Positions 25,789 to 33,147 of a stretch of 38,302 nucleotides of DNA are shown in pieces. The stretch is from the NCBI GenBank assembly GCA_902810755.1, contig CADDYT010000054.1, forward strand, positions 1 to 38,302, in the 5' to 3' direction. The notes beneath the pieces are model-generated. The model had not been told where the DNA came from and searched no databases. It was given only the letters and a program-made list of their open reading frames with translations. Source of the stretch: Chloroflexota bacterium. GTDB taxonomy: Bacteria > Chloroflexota > Ktedonobacteria > Ktedonobacterales > Ktedonobacteraceae. A program made the position numbers and the translations under genes. Position 1 is the stretch's first letter; each line of letters begins with the position of its first letter.

Positions 25789-26127
25789 TCATGGGTATGG
25801 ATCGAGCGATTGCGCGAACTACGCCAGGCCCTCGCGGCGCCTGATCTGTCGACACCCGCGGGACTGGCCGCCTACGAGCGTCTCACCACCGGCAATTTGA
25901 GCGAGTTAAGCGGCGATGCCCCGGTGGATAATCCTCCCCTGCTGCGCTTGCTGGACATTGGCTTCTTCAACCCCCGAGGCGCGTTCGGCCTGGCCTTCTT
26001 CGAGGAGGCGGCGCACAGCGGGTTCTGGCCAGGCGCGTCATGGGACTTCGGCAGCGTGGACTCAATGCACTTTGAACTGGCTGAAGGGCGTAATTCGCTA
26101 CGCAAGCCCGGTAAATCCTCCAGATGA
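25789..26127 (+). pseudogene. 5'-truncated fragment, possibly M15-like peptidase C-terminus
   Basis: The open frame from 25789 to TGA 26125-26127 encodes SWVWIERLRELRQALA..., then FFNPRGAFGLAFFEEA and a final FGSVDSMHFELAEG. The closing MHFEL block resembles the zinc-ligand His region of D-Ala-D-Ala carboxypeptidase-like M15 proteins. No in-frame start codon or ribosome-binding site lies at its 5' end: upstream the frame runs into the antisense of the TPR fragment. I infer a rearrangement junction at about 25788 that truncated two unrelated genes. The M15 assignment is tentative. Confidence 0.45.
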
Positions 26128-26165
26128 GATTCACCCATCTTTGTAGAAACTGAGACCATTCGGAC

Positions 26166-27158
26166 TCACTGGAAGTGCGGTATGACTTCGCGGGCGAAAC
26201 GCTCTATGGAGGCTCGCACGCGCTCAAAGGGCAGCGCGCCGAAGTCGGGCAGGATCATCAGGTGGTTTACGCCGCTCGCCTCCAGTTGCCGCACCTGTTC
26301 GATGACCTGCTGTGGGTCGCCGAAGAGGATGAGACCGGCCGCGTCAAGCTGGTCGTAGCTGCGCCGCTTCGCGTAGAGCCGCGTGCCGACGTAGTTGTCG
26401 AGGGCTTCTTCAGACTCGGCGCGCGTGCGCTGCGGGTCGGCGGAGACGTAGGTATGGAGGGCGACGGCGACATCGGCTGGCTGGCTCTCACCGGCGGGCG
26501 CCTCGGCACGGCCCCGCTGGAAGCTATCAATAACCTCTTTCAGCTCATCACGTGTCTCGCAGGTGGCGTAGGGGATGAGCATGATGTTGCGTCCCTGCTT
26601 GCCCACAAAGTATGCGGCCTCCGGGCGCAGAATGGCGATCCAGTACGGCGGGTGCGGCTTCTGAAGAGGCGTGACGGCAATGCGCGTATTCTCGATGTGG
26701 TGGTAGAGGCCGTGAAAAGAGAACGGCTCCCCCTGCCAGGCGCGCAGCAAGATTTCCAGCGCGTCATCGAAACGCGCCCGCTTCTCCCAGGGGCCGATCT
26801 GGAAGCCCTCGAATTCGTGCTTCAGGTAGCCAGAGCCGACGCCGAGAACAAGCCGACCGCCGCTCAACTGATCGAGCATGGCGTATTCTTCGGCCAGCAG
26901 CAGGGGATTGTGGAAAGGCAGCGTGGAGACGGCCACCCCCAGCCCGATACGTTGCGTGCGCTGCGCGGCTGCCGCCAGCAGCGTCGTCGGCGCCGGTACG
27001 ATGCCATACTCATGGAAATGATGTTCGGCCACGAAAAAAGCCGAAAAGCCGAGCCTGTCCGCCAGTTCAATTTCGTCCAGTATCTGGTTGTAAAATTCAC
27101 GAATCGTCCGCTGCTGCCGGGGGTAGTGATCGGTGACGGAAAAAATACTGAAGCGCAT
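26166..27158 (-). CDS. LLM-class flavin-dependent oxidoreductase (stand-alone)
   Basis: The 330-residue protein is a bacterial-luciferase-like TIM barrel: FSIFSVTDHYPR at the N-terminus, FFVAEHHFHEYGIVPAPT, RIGLGVAVSTLPFHNPLLLAEEYAMLDQLSGGRLVLGVG, and a C-terminal VNHLMILPDFGALP block. Members use reduced FMN or F420 for oxygenation or redox steps. It is a different, shorter relative of the LLM domain inside the NRPS at 20.1 kb and is not a copy of it. ATG 27156-27158 has AAGGAGG at 7 nt. Its promoter overlaps the divergent promoter of the DinB-like gene. Participation in the biosynthetic cluster is possible but only suggested by distance. Confidence 0.9.
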   Translation of the reverse strand: MRFSIFSVTDHYPRQQRTIREFYNQILDEIELADRLGFSAFFVAEHHFHEYGIVPAPTTLLAAAAQRTQRIGLGVAVSTLPFHNPLLLAEEYAMLDQLSGGRLVLGVGSGYLKHEFEGFQIGPWEKRARFDDALEILLRAWQGEPFSFHGLYHHIENTRIAVTPLQKPHPPYWIAILRPEAAYFVGKQGRNIMLIPYATCETRDELKEVIDSFQRGRAEAPAGESQPADVAVALHTYVSADPQRTRAESEEALDNYVGTRLYAKRRSYDQLDAAGLILFGDPQQVIEQVRQLEASGVNHLMILPDFGALPFERVRASIERFAREVIPHFQ

Positions 27159-27191
27159 CGATATCCTCCTTGATGGATGGCCTGTATCGCC

Positions 27192-27220
27192 TTGCGGTCC
27201 ACAACATATCAGGTTACAAT
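27192..27220 (+). promoter_or_regulatory. Promoter of the DinB-like gene
   Basis: Plus strand: TTGCGG (27192-27197), 17-bp spacer, TACAAT (27215-27220). Its -10 lies 3 bp from the -10 of the divergent LLM promoter. Confidence 0.5.
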
Positions 27221-27223
27221 CTC

Positions 27224-27253
27224 ACTGTACACGGCTCTCGTCAGCCATGTCAA
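27224..27253 (-). promoter_or_regulatory. Promoter of the stand-alone LLM gene
   Basis: Minus strand: TTGACA (27248-27253), 18-bp spacer, TACAGT (27224-27229), about 65 bp before the start codon. It is back-to-back with the plus-strand promoter. Confidence 0.6.
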
Positions 27254-27304
27254 GGGAAACTTCAAACATATTTCGCGCTATGTTTACGGCAAAGGAGACC
27301 GCTT

Positions 27305-27811
27305 ATGACGACGGCACAGGACAACCCGCAGGTAGCAGCAATTCTCAGCAGCGTGCAGCATTCGTATGCTGAACTCACCCGCCTGCTCAACGGCCCGCTG
27401 GCCGCACTGGAGAGCAGCAAGCTCTACCAGACGCCAGCCGAAAACGAGTGGACGATTATGCAAAACCTGGCCCATACCGTCGAGTTCATGCCCTACTGGG
27501 CCAACGAAGTCGCGCTGCTGGTCGCGGAGCCAGGGCGCAACTTCGGGCGCACCATGCAGCACGAAGGACGCCTGCGCGGCATCAGCGACCACGAACGAGA
27601 CACGCTCTCCAATATTCAATCCCTGCTCCCTGGCAGCTACGCTCAACTGGAACAAACGCTGAGCAGGCTCACCGACGATGATCTCGCTCTGACCGGCACC
27701 CACGTCAAATACGGCACGCAGACGCTGGCATGGTTCATAGAAGAATTCATCACCCGCCACCTGAGCGACCACGTAGAGCAGATCAAGGCCGCGCTGGCAG
27801 CCGTACAGTAA
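27305..27811 (+). CDS. DinB-like superfamily protein
   Basis: The 168-residue all-helical protein has the DinB/YfiT-type pattern: an N-terminal helix with YAELTRLLNGPLAALES, then ENEWTIMQNLAHTVEFMPYW with a metal-type His, and a C-terminal FIEEFITRHLSDHVEQIKAAL with two further His residues, matching the three-His metal site of the superfamily. Many members are thiol (mycothiol/bacillithiol) transferases, but the substrate is unknown here. ATG 27305 follows AAAGGAG at about 8 nt; the longer open frame to 27170 overlaps the divergent promoters and is rejected. It is transcribed divergently from the LLM oxidoreductase gene. Confidence 0.82.
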   Translation: MTTAQDNPQVAAILSSVQHSYAELTRLLNGPLAALESSKLYQTPAENEWTIMQNLAHTVEFMPYWANEVALLVAEPGRNFGRTMQHEGRLRGISDHERDTLSNIQSLLPGSYAQLEQTLSRLTDDDLALTGTHVKYGTQTLAWFIEEFITRHLSDHVEQIKAALAAVQ

Positions 27812-27910
27812 ACTTACAGGCAAGCTCTGAAAAGCCAGAAGTCATCCTTTTGTGGCAAGGGGGCAGGCGGTATGATATGATGCTGGCACTACACAATCAA
27901 GGGGGATCTA

Positions 27911-28081
27911 TTGTCGGTGACCAGCACAAATCAGCCCTATGACAGTTCAATGAAAGCCCTGCTCAAGGAAGACACCGCCGCTCATGGTGAACTTCTCCTC
28001 GAATACTTGCAGCCCGTCATCTCAATGGTCGTCTACCTCTTCAAATCCGATGTGGTTGAGCCGCATTTGAAGGAGATGTGA
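27911..28081 (+). pseudogene. Short Rpn/YhgA-like nuclease-transposase remnant
   Basis: A TTG-initiated frame behind AAGGGGGA encodes 56 residues. The N-terminal stretch TSTNQPYDSSMKALLKED resembles the start of Rpn-like PD-(D/E)XK proteins common in Ktedonobacteria, and VISMVVYLFKSDVVEP resembles a strand from the middle of such proteins. The nuclease core between them is missing, so this looks like an internally deleted remnant. A TGA follows at 28079-28081, 4 bp before the 11-bp duplication that flanks the mobile element. A weak promoter-like TATGATATGAT lies at 27872. The family assignment is tentative. Confidence 0.4.
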
Positions 28082-28095
28082 CCAGCCCCGGCCCC

Positions 28096-28390
28096 CATAG
28101 GCGTTAACTGAAGGCCGCCGCAGGCCAGCCGCCAGGGGTGGCCCTCCTCTAGACGGGCGGCTCGTGCCCCCTGGGGAGCCATCGTCTCTAGACCGCCGCA
28201 GGCCAGCCGCCAGGGGTGGCCCTCCTCTAGACGGGCGGCTCGTGCCCCCTGGGGAGCCATCGTCTAGAGGAGGGCCACCCCTGGCGGCTGGCCTGCCTGG
28301 CCTGCGCACGGGCTTAAGTTAACGCCTATGAGGGCCACCCCTGGCGGCTGGCCTGCCGGGCGCTCGCACGGCCTTAAGTTAACGCCTATG
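28096..28390. mobile_element. Palindromic MITE-like element, copy 1 (295 bp, 11-bp target duplication)
   Basis: The element starts with CATAGGCGTTAACTGAAGG and ends with the inverse CTTAAGTTAACGCCTATG. It is flanked by the exact 11-bp direct repeat GCCCCGGCCCC at 28085-28095 and 28391-28401. Inside are four copies of a 21-bp hairpin unit (GGCCAGCCGCCAGGGGTGG plus CC): forward at 28123 and 28201, inverted at 28273 and 28333. The right-hand 60-bp end module is present twice in tandem (28271-28330, 28331-28390). There is no coding capacity, so any mobility would depend on a transposase elsewhere. Confidence 0.75.
28115..28265. repeat. Two perfect 73-bp direct repeats inside MITE copy 1
   Basis: 28115-28187 and 28193-28265 are identical 73-bp segments with a 78-bp period, each holding one hairpin unit. 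The second copy forms a 35-bp perfect inverted repeat with the following unit (arms about 28199-28233 and 28261-28295). Confidence 0.8.
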
Positions 28391-28588
28391 GCCCCGGCCC
28401 CCATCGCCGCCATCCTCAGTATCACACGCATCCCCTTGATACCAGTGATTGCCTGCTACAATCTGGGGGCAAATGGGGCTATCGGCTGGTCCGGCATGCT
28501 GGCTCTTGCGATTGATATAGCGTATATCATCGGGCTGTCGCTGCTGGCCGCATACTGGATGGCAAAACGAGATTTGATTTTGCACTGA
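28388..28588 (+). pseudogene. Membrane-protein C-terminal remnant (possibly ABC-2 permease)
   Basis: The frame encodes about 65 residues with two hydrophobic stretches, IPLIPVIACYNLG and MLALAIDIAYIIGLSLLAAYW, and ends in MAKRDLILH. The final helix followed by a basic R-D-L tail resembles the last segment of ABC-2 type transporter permeases. Its only ATG is supplied by the right end of the mobile element (CCTATG), with no ribosome-binding site, so it is a 5'-truncated leftover. The identity is a guess from the hydrophobic pattern. Confidence 0.35.
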
Positions 28589-28607
28589 GAATTCATGCCC
28601 CAGACGC

Positions 28608-28636
28608 TTGCATCTGCCACGTATCTTCTGTATACT
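28608..28636 (+). promoter_or_regulatory. Promoter of the T-box-glyS transcript
   Basis: Plus strand: TTGCAT (28608-28613), 17-bp spacer, TATACT (28631-28636). Transcription would start near 28643, upstream of the T-box Stem I. Confidence 0.7.
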
Positions 28637-28642
28637 ACCTGT

Positions 28643-28933
28643 GACAGTATGGATGCAATAAAAATGCGTCCTGAAATGTTCATACTGGTAGATGCCAGCG
28701 ATGATGAAGAGGAGTAACCTGCCAGGGGTAGCAGCGAGCCGGTAGAGGGTGTGAGGCCGGCAACACGCAACAGGTGAAGGGCGCTTCGGAGCTGGACTGC
28801 TTAATGAGTGGCTTCACGTGATAAGCCGCCATGCCTCAATCGTGAGCATGGGTAGGCCGTGACGTGGAGAAGCAGGGTGGAACCGCGCATGTCGCCGCGA
28901 AACGCAGACCCGGGCCTGCGGAGGCGCATTCGT
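28643..28933 (+). promoter_or_regulatory. T-box riboswitch, glycine (specifier GGC)
   Basis: The T-box sequence AGGGTGGAACCGCG is at 28874-28887, an exact match to the family core. In Stem I the AGTA element is at 28713-28716, and the base pair segments GAAG (28706-28709) and CTTC (28784-28787) close the specifier loop. GAAG at 28776-28779 is followed by GGC (28780-28782), a glycine codon, in agreement with the downstream glycyl-tRNA synthetase. Uncharged tRNA-Gly should favour readthrough into glyS. Confidence 0.92.
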
Positions 28934-28981
28934 CCCTGGACCGATTGATTGGAAAAGCAATCAGGTCCGGGGCATTTTTTT
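28934..28981 (+). terminator. T-box intrinsic terminator before glyS
   Basis: A hairpin pairs CCCTGGACC-GATTG with CAATC-GGTCCGGGG around an A-rich loop, followed by seven T residues. It ends 2 nt before the ribosome-binding site AGGAGGAGG. Confidence 0.85.
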
Positions 28982-29002
28982 GAGGAGGAGGAACCACTCA
29001 TT

Positions 29003-30367
29003 ATGACACAGACAGAAAACGTACCGATGACAAAAGAGACGCCTTTTGTGCCAATCGAGAAGATCGTCTCGCTGGCGAAGAGGCGAGGCTTCGTCTACCC
29101 CAACTCGGAAATCTACGGCGGCGTTTCGGGCATCTATGACTTCGGCCCGCTCGGCGTCGAACTGCGCAACAACATCCGCCGTTACTGGTGGTGGTCGATG
29201 GTGCAGTTGAACGACAACATCGTCGGTATCGAGGGCGCCATCATCACTCATCCCCGCGTCTGGGAGGCCAGCGGCCACGTCGAGAACTTCGTTGATCGCC
29301 TGGTTGACTGCAAAAACTGCAAGCGCCGCTTCCGCATCGACCACCTGCCAGAAGAGAACCTGCTGCAAAACAGGTGTCCCAACTGCGGCGGCGAACTGAT
29401 GGAGCCGCGCAAATTCAACCTGATGATGGAGACCTACATCGGCGTCGTCGAGGGCGAGCGCATGAAGACCTACCTGCGCGGTGAGGCCTGCCAGAACATC
29501 TACCTGGACTACGACAACGTGCTGAAGTCCTCGCGCATGCAGATTCCTTTCGGTATCTGCCAGATTGGTAAGGCTTTCCGCAATGAGGTCACGCCCGGTA
29601 ACTTCCTGTTCCGCCAGCGCGAGTTCGAGCAATGGGACTTGCAGTTCTTCGTGCATCCCAGCGAGATGCAGAAGTGGTTCGACTACTGGAAGGAGCGGCG
29701 CTTCGAGTGGTACAGGGGTATCATCACCCACAAGGATCGCCTGCGCCTGCGCGCTCACGGCCCCGAGGAACTGGCGCACTACGCGAAGCAGGCGTTCGAC
29801 ATCGAATACCAGTCCATTCTGGGCTGGCAGGAGTGGGAAGGCATCCACTGGCGGCAGGACTGGGACCTCTCGCGTCACAGTCAGTTCAGCGGTCAGGATT
29901 TGAGCTATACCGACACAGTGACGAAGGAACGCTTCATCCCCTGGATCGTCGAGACTTCCGGCGGCGTCGACCGCACCTTCCTGAACCTGCTGCTGGACGC
30001 CTACGAGGAGGAGCCAGGCGAGGACGGCAAGGAGGGCCGCACGGTGCTGCACCTCAACCCGATGCTCGCGCCGGTCAAAGTGGCAGTGCTGCCATTGCAA
30101 AAGAACAAAGAGGAACTGGTCAGCACGGCGAAAGACATCTACAACCGGCTGAAGCGGCTGATGGTCGCGCAGTACGACGACGTGGCGAATATCGGTCGCC
30201 GCTATCGCCGCCAGGACGAGATCGGCACGCCCTACTGCGTCACCGTCGATTTCGACACCCTGCAAGACTCGACGGTCACCGTGCGCGAGCGCGATACCAT
30301 GAGCCAGATTCGCCTGCCTATCAGCGAACTGCCCGCCTACCTGCTTGAGCGCGTCATCTGGCACTAA
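29003..30367 (+). CDS. glyS: Glycyl-tRNA synthetase (homodimeric, class II)
   Basis: The 454-residue protein is the single-chain alpha2-type GlyRS: RRGFVYPNSEIYGGVSGIYD at the N-terminus, GPLGVELRNNI, a zinc-type pair CKNC and CPNC, FNLMMET, the motif 2 region QIGKAFRNEVTPGNFLFRQR with REFEQWDLQFF, and motif 3 SGGVDRTFLNLL, then an anticodon-binding domain with APVKVAVLPL and a C-terminal RVIWH. It charges tRNA-Gly in the cytosol. ATG 29003 has AGGAGG about 10 nt upstream; the open frame reaches back to 28949 but those codons lie inside the T-box terminator. Transcription is controlled by a glycine T-box. Downstream, at 30392, an intergenic palindromic repeat begins 24 bp after the stop. Confidence 0.97.
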   Translation: MTQTENVPMTKETPFVPIEKIVSLAKRRGFVYPNSEIYGGVSGIYDFGPLGVELRNNIRRYWWWSMVQLNDNIVGIEGAIITHPRVWEASGHVENFVDRLVDCKNCKRRFRIDHLPEENLLQNRCPNCGGELMEPRKFNLMMETYIGVVEGERMKTYLRGEACQNIYLDYDNVLKSSRMQIPFGICQIGKAFRNEVTPGNFLFRQREFEQWDLQFFVHPSEMQKWFDYWKERRFEWYRGIITHKDRLRLRAHGPEELAHYAKQAFDIEYQSILGWQEWEGIHWRQDWDLSRHSQFSGQDLSYTDTVTKERFIPWIVETSGGVDRTFLNLLLDAYEEEPGEDGKEGRTVLHLNPMLAPVKVAVLPLQKNKEELVSTAKDIYNRLKRLMVAQYDDVANIGRRYRRQDEIGTPYCVTVDFDTLQDSTVTVRERDTMSQIRLPISELPAYLLERVIWH

Positions 30368-30391
30368 CAGGCTAGCTGGTCCCATCGCAGG

Positions 30392-30580
30392 CCACCCGAC
30401 CCGTTCCGGGCCAGCCGCCAGGGGTGGCCCCATAGGCGTTAACGTAAGCCCGTGCCAGCGCCAGGCAGGCCAGCCGCCAGGGGTGGCCCTCCTATACTAC
30501 GATAGCTCCGTCAGGCGCACCGCATATATTGTGGTATAGGAGGGCCACCCCTGGCGGCTGGCCCGGAACGGGTCGGGTGG
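30392..30580. repeat. Palindromic repeat locus 2 (39-bp perfect arms with a 60-bp MITE end module)
   Basis: The arms 30392-30430 and 30542-30580 are perfect 39-bp reverse complements and include the GGCCAGCCGCCAGGGGTGG hairpin unit. Between them, 30431-30490 is one 60-bp module that starts with CATAGGCGTTAAC and ends in AGGGGTGGCCC, homologous to the right ends of copies 1 and 3. Leaving out this module would join the left arm to TCCTATAC and extend the palindrome into a longer stem with GTATAGGA at 30534-30541. So a single end module seems to have been added to an existing palindrome. Confidence 0.7.
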
Positions 30581-30706
30581 GCTGCTTGTTGGCGGAGGCT
30601 ATTCTTTTTCCCTTTATTCCTGCCCTTTCGCCTGCACCTTCAGGCATTGTACGTTCGTCTAGTATAGTGGAAATAGAGACTATCTTCACAGAAGGACGTT
30701 TACTGC

Positions 30707-31711
30707 ATGACACGTGTACTCTCTTATAATATTCTGGCCGGGGGCTATAGCCTGCGGGCCGGAGGTGCAAGGCGAACCCAACAGATTGTCACGATGATTC
30801 GCTCAACACAGCCCGATATCGTTGGCGTCGTTGAGGCTATCCATCCACAGATGACGAAGAAGCCGCTCGTTATTGAAGATATCGCTGAACAGCTTGAGAT
30901 GCAGTTGATTACCGCGAACCACCCGAAGCATCGTCATGATTATCAGACGGCGCTGCTGACCCGCCTGCCGGTGGTAGAGACACAGACCCATATGCGCGAG
31001 GGCATCACCAAACCGCTACTGGAAGTGTGCGTGGAGGAAGCCAGCGGAGAGCGACTGACCGTTTTCGTGACGCACCTGGCGGCAGCCTTTTACCAGGGAT
31101 GGGCGGGAAACCATATTCGCAAGCGGGAAGTGCGAGAAATTCTGAAGATCATGGCGGCCAGACGGGGAACGCCGCACTTGCTGATGGGCGATTTCAATGC
31201 CATTGCGCCGGGCGATCGCCTGCAAGCCAGCACCCTGCTGGACTACATCGTCAAACTGGATAAGACGCGGCAGGCATTTGTGCATGATGGGGACGGTAAC
31301 CCCTATCTCAACTTCGTCGTGCCGCCGCAACTGCGTATCCTCAACCCGCTGCTGCGCCAGGTGCCGCGCAGCAAGCTGCTCTCCACGCTCTTTGATGCCG
31401 CCGCCACGCTCTACGCCCCACGCGGCAGCATTCGCCTGCTGCTCGAAGCTGGCTACCAGGATTGCTTCCGCCTGCTCAATCCCGGCCAGCAGAGCTTTAC
31501 CTGCCCCTCGGCTGCTCCGGCAGGGCGCATCGATTACATCTTTGCCAGCCCGGAGCTGGCCGCCCGGCTCTCGAACAGCCGGGTTATCTCGGAGGCAGAA
31601 GGGGTGCGCAGCGACGAAGCCAGCGACCACCTGCCCGTCTTCGCCGAGTTCGGCATGGGCGTCTCAAACCATAGAGGATGTGAAAGCGAGAAGGCGGTAG
31701 AGGCGCATTAG
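30707..31711 (+). CDS. Endonuclease/exonuclease/phosphatase family protein
   Basis: The 334-residue protein has the EEP (DNase I-like) fold signatures in order: LSYNILAGG (metal Asn), VGVVEAI (metal Glu), VFVTHLAA, LLMGDFNAI (Asp/Asn), GRIDYIFAS and SDHLPVFAEFG (catalytic His). No signal peptide is visible. Members hydrolyse phosphodiesters in DNA, RNA, nucleotides or lipids, and the substrate cannot be told here. The start ATG 30707 is preceded by AGAAGGA at a rather long spacing of about 9-10 nt. The last codons (KAVEAH, stop) lie inside a strong hairpin shared with the convergent dnaJ gene. Confidence 0.85.
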   Translation: MTRVLSYNILAGGYSLRAGGARRTQQIVTMIRSTQPDIVGVVEAIHPQMTKKPLVIEDIAEQLEMQLITANHPKHRHDYQTALLTRLPVVETQTHMREGITKPLLEVCVEEASGERLTVFVTHLAAAFYQGWAGNHIRKREVREILKIMAARRGTPHLLMGDFNAIAPGDRLQASTLLDYIVKLDKTRQAFVHDGDGNPYLNFVVPPQLRILNPLLRQVPRSKLLSTLFDAAATLYAPRGSIRLLLEAGYQDCFRLLNPGQQSFTCPSAAPAGRIDYIFASPELAARLSNSRVISEAEGVRSDEASDHLPVFAEFGMGVSNHRGCESEKAVEAH

Positions 31712-31739
31712 CGGATTAATGCGCCTCTACCGCCTTCTC
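31688..31739. terminator. Bidirectional hairpin between EEP gene and dnaJ
   Basis: A perfect 23-bp stem (31688-31710 with 31717-31739) and a 6-nt loop separates two convergent genes. The left arm includes the final codons and stop of the EEP gene. No long T-tract follows on either side, so termination strength is uncertain, but its position fits a shared 3' barrier. Confidence 0.65.
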
Positions 31740-31748
31740 AGCTTCACT

Positions 31749-32888
31749 CTATTGAAACACATCTTTCGTTTTCTCGAAGAGATCGCGGAAGATATTTTTG
31801 CCGTTCTGTTCGTTCTGCTCGCGTTCGAGGCGGGCAAACTCTTCGAGCAATTCCTTCTGGCGAGGCGTGAGGTTAGTGGGCGTGACAACTTTAACGATGA
31901 CGTGCTGGTCGCCGCGCGCGCTGCTGTGAACGACAGGGACGCCCATACCCTTGAGGCGGAAGGAACGGTTGCTCTGCGTTCCCGCCGGAATCTTGAGCGT
32001 CGTCGTCTTCTCATCGACGGTCGGCACCTCGACCTCGGCGCCGAGGGCGGCCTGCGTGAAGCTGATGGGCAGTTCGTAGATGATGTCGTTGCCCTGACGC
32101 TTGAAGAACGGGTGCGGCTTGACGGTGAGGATGACGTAGAGGTTGCCGGGGACGCCGCCGCGCGCGCTGACCTCGCCCTCGCCGGTGACGCGCACGTTGA
32201 TACCGTCATCCACGCCCGCCGGAATATTGACCACGACGCGGCGGTTGTTGCGCACGCGACCCTGGCCGCGACACTTCTCACAGGGGGTGGTAATCACGCG
32301 CCCCTCGCCACGACAGCGTTCGCACATCGTCACATTGACAAACTGACCGAAGATCGATTGCTGGACGCGGCGTATCTCGCCGGTTCCCTGGCAGGCCCCG
32401 CAGCGGGCGGTAGAGGTGCCAGGCTGCGCACCAGTACCACGACAGTTACTACAGGTTTCCCAGCGCGGAATCTCGATCTCCTTCTGGCAGCCAAAGACGG
32501 CCTCTTCAAATGAAATGGTGAGGTCATAGCGAATATCGGCACCGCGCTGCGTTCCTGCCCGCCGTTGTGCGCCCGCTGTCCCGGCAAAAAAGGTCTCGAA
32601 GAGGTCATTGATGGTGCTAAACCCGCCAAAGTCAGTAAAGCCAGCGCCCGCTCCCATTCCATTACCAACCGCCGCATGCCCGTAGCGATCATAAGCCGCC
32701 CGCTTCTGCGGGTCGCTCAATACCTCGTAGGCTTCATTAATTTCGATAAAGCGGGCTTCCGCTCCCGCCTCTTTATTTGCATCGGGATGGTATTGCTTGG
32801 CAAGACGGCGAAAAGCCTTCTTTATCTCATCGTCGCTTGCGTTACGCGATACACCCAACACCTCGTAATAATCTCGTTTAGAGGCCAT
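31749..32888 (-). CDS. dnaJ: Chaperone protein DnaJ (type I Hsp40)
   Basis: The 379-residue co-chaperone stimulates DnaK ATPase. It has a J domain ([20 protein letters not shown], with the HPD motif in QYHPDAN), a Gly/Phe-rich linker ([14 protein letters not shown]), four CxxCxGxG zinc-finger repeats ([32 protein letters not shown]) and the C-terminal substrate-binding domains (GDQHVIVKV). I chose ATG 32886-32888 ([12 protein letters not shown]) with AAGGA 7 nt upstream; the frame extends 8 codons further without support. It lies downstream of dnaK on the same strand but is separated by about 530 bp holding palindromic repeats and a mobile element, so it may have its own promoter. Confidence 0.97.
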   Translation of the reverse strand: MASKRDYYEVLGVSRNASDDEIKKAFRRLAKQYHPDANKEAGAEARFIEINEAYEVLSDPQKRAAYDRYGHAAVGNGMGAGAGFTDFGGFSTINDLFETFFAGTAGAQRRAGTQRGADIRYDLTISFEEAVFGCQKEIEIPRWETCSNCRGTGAQPGTSTARCGACQGTGEIRRVQQSIFGQFVNVTMCERCRGEGRVITTPCEKCRGQGRVRNNRRVVVNIPAGVDDGINVRVTGEGEVSARGGVPGNLYVILTVKPHPFFKRQGNDIIYELPISFTQAALGAEVEVPTVDEKTTTLKIPAGTQSNRSFRLKGMGVPVVHSSARGDQHVIVKVVTPTNLTPRQKELLEEFARLEREQNEQNGKNIFRDLFEKTKDVFQ

Positions 32889-33147
32889 CGACCGATCCTT
32901 TACCATGAGCAACAGGGCGCGATTTGGACCGCGCTGCTACTTTGACTGTTTCTATCCTGACTCGCGAAATTTCGTATCTGTCCTTACTATCTGGTATGTT
33001 ATTCTATGTTACTGCGTTCCAAAACGTATATGCAAGAGTATAGCCCGAACAGGCGAACATTTTATCGTAATCACCCCGACCTCGCCGTTTTCGGTTACGC
33101 CACCAGAGGGTGTCCGCCAGCACCCGCCGCGTCGGGCCACCCGCCCT
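32889..33147. other. dnaJ upstream region without genes
   Basis: About 260 bp hold no gene-like frame. The minus strand has a weak promoter candidate, TTGCAT and TAACAT about 18 bp apart near 33005-33035, that could serve dnaJ. I see no CIRCE-like repeat here. The rest of the gap up to dnaK is repeat DNA. Confidence 0.4.

Noticed and set aside
28022..28309. 95-residue minus-strand protein with PRPAARGG-type repeats
   Set aside because: It is translation of the palindromic repeat element and has no ribosome-binding site.
28096..28390. CRISPR array
   Set aside because: Repeat units are palindromic, occur in both orientations, are not separated by unique spacers of equal length, and no cas gene is near.
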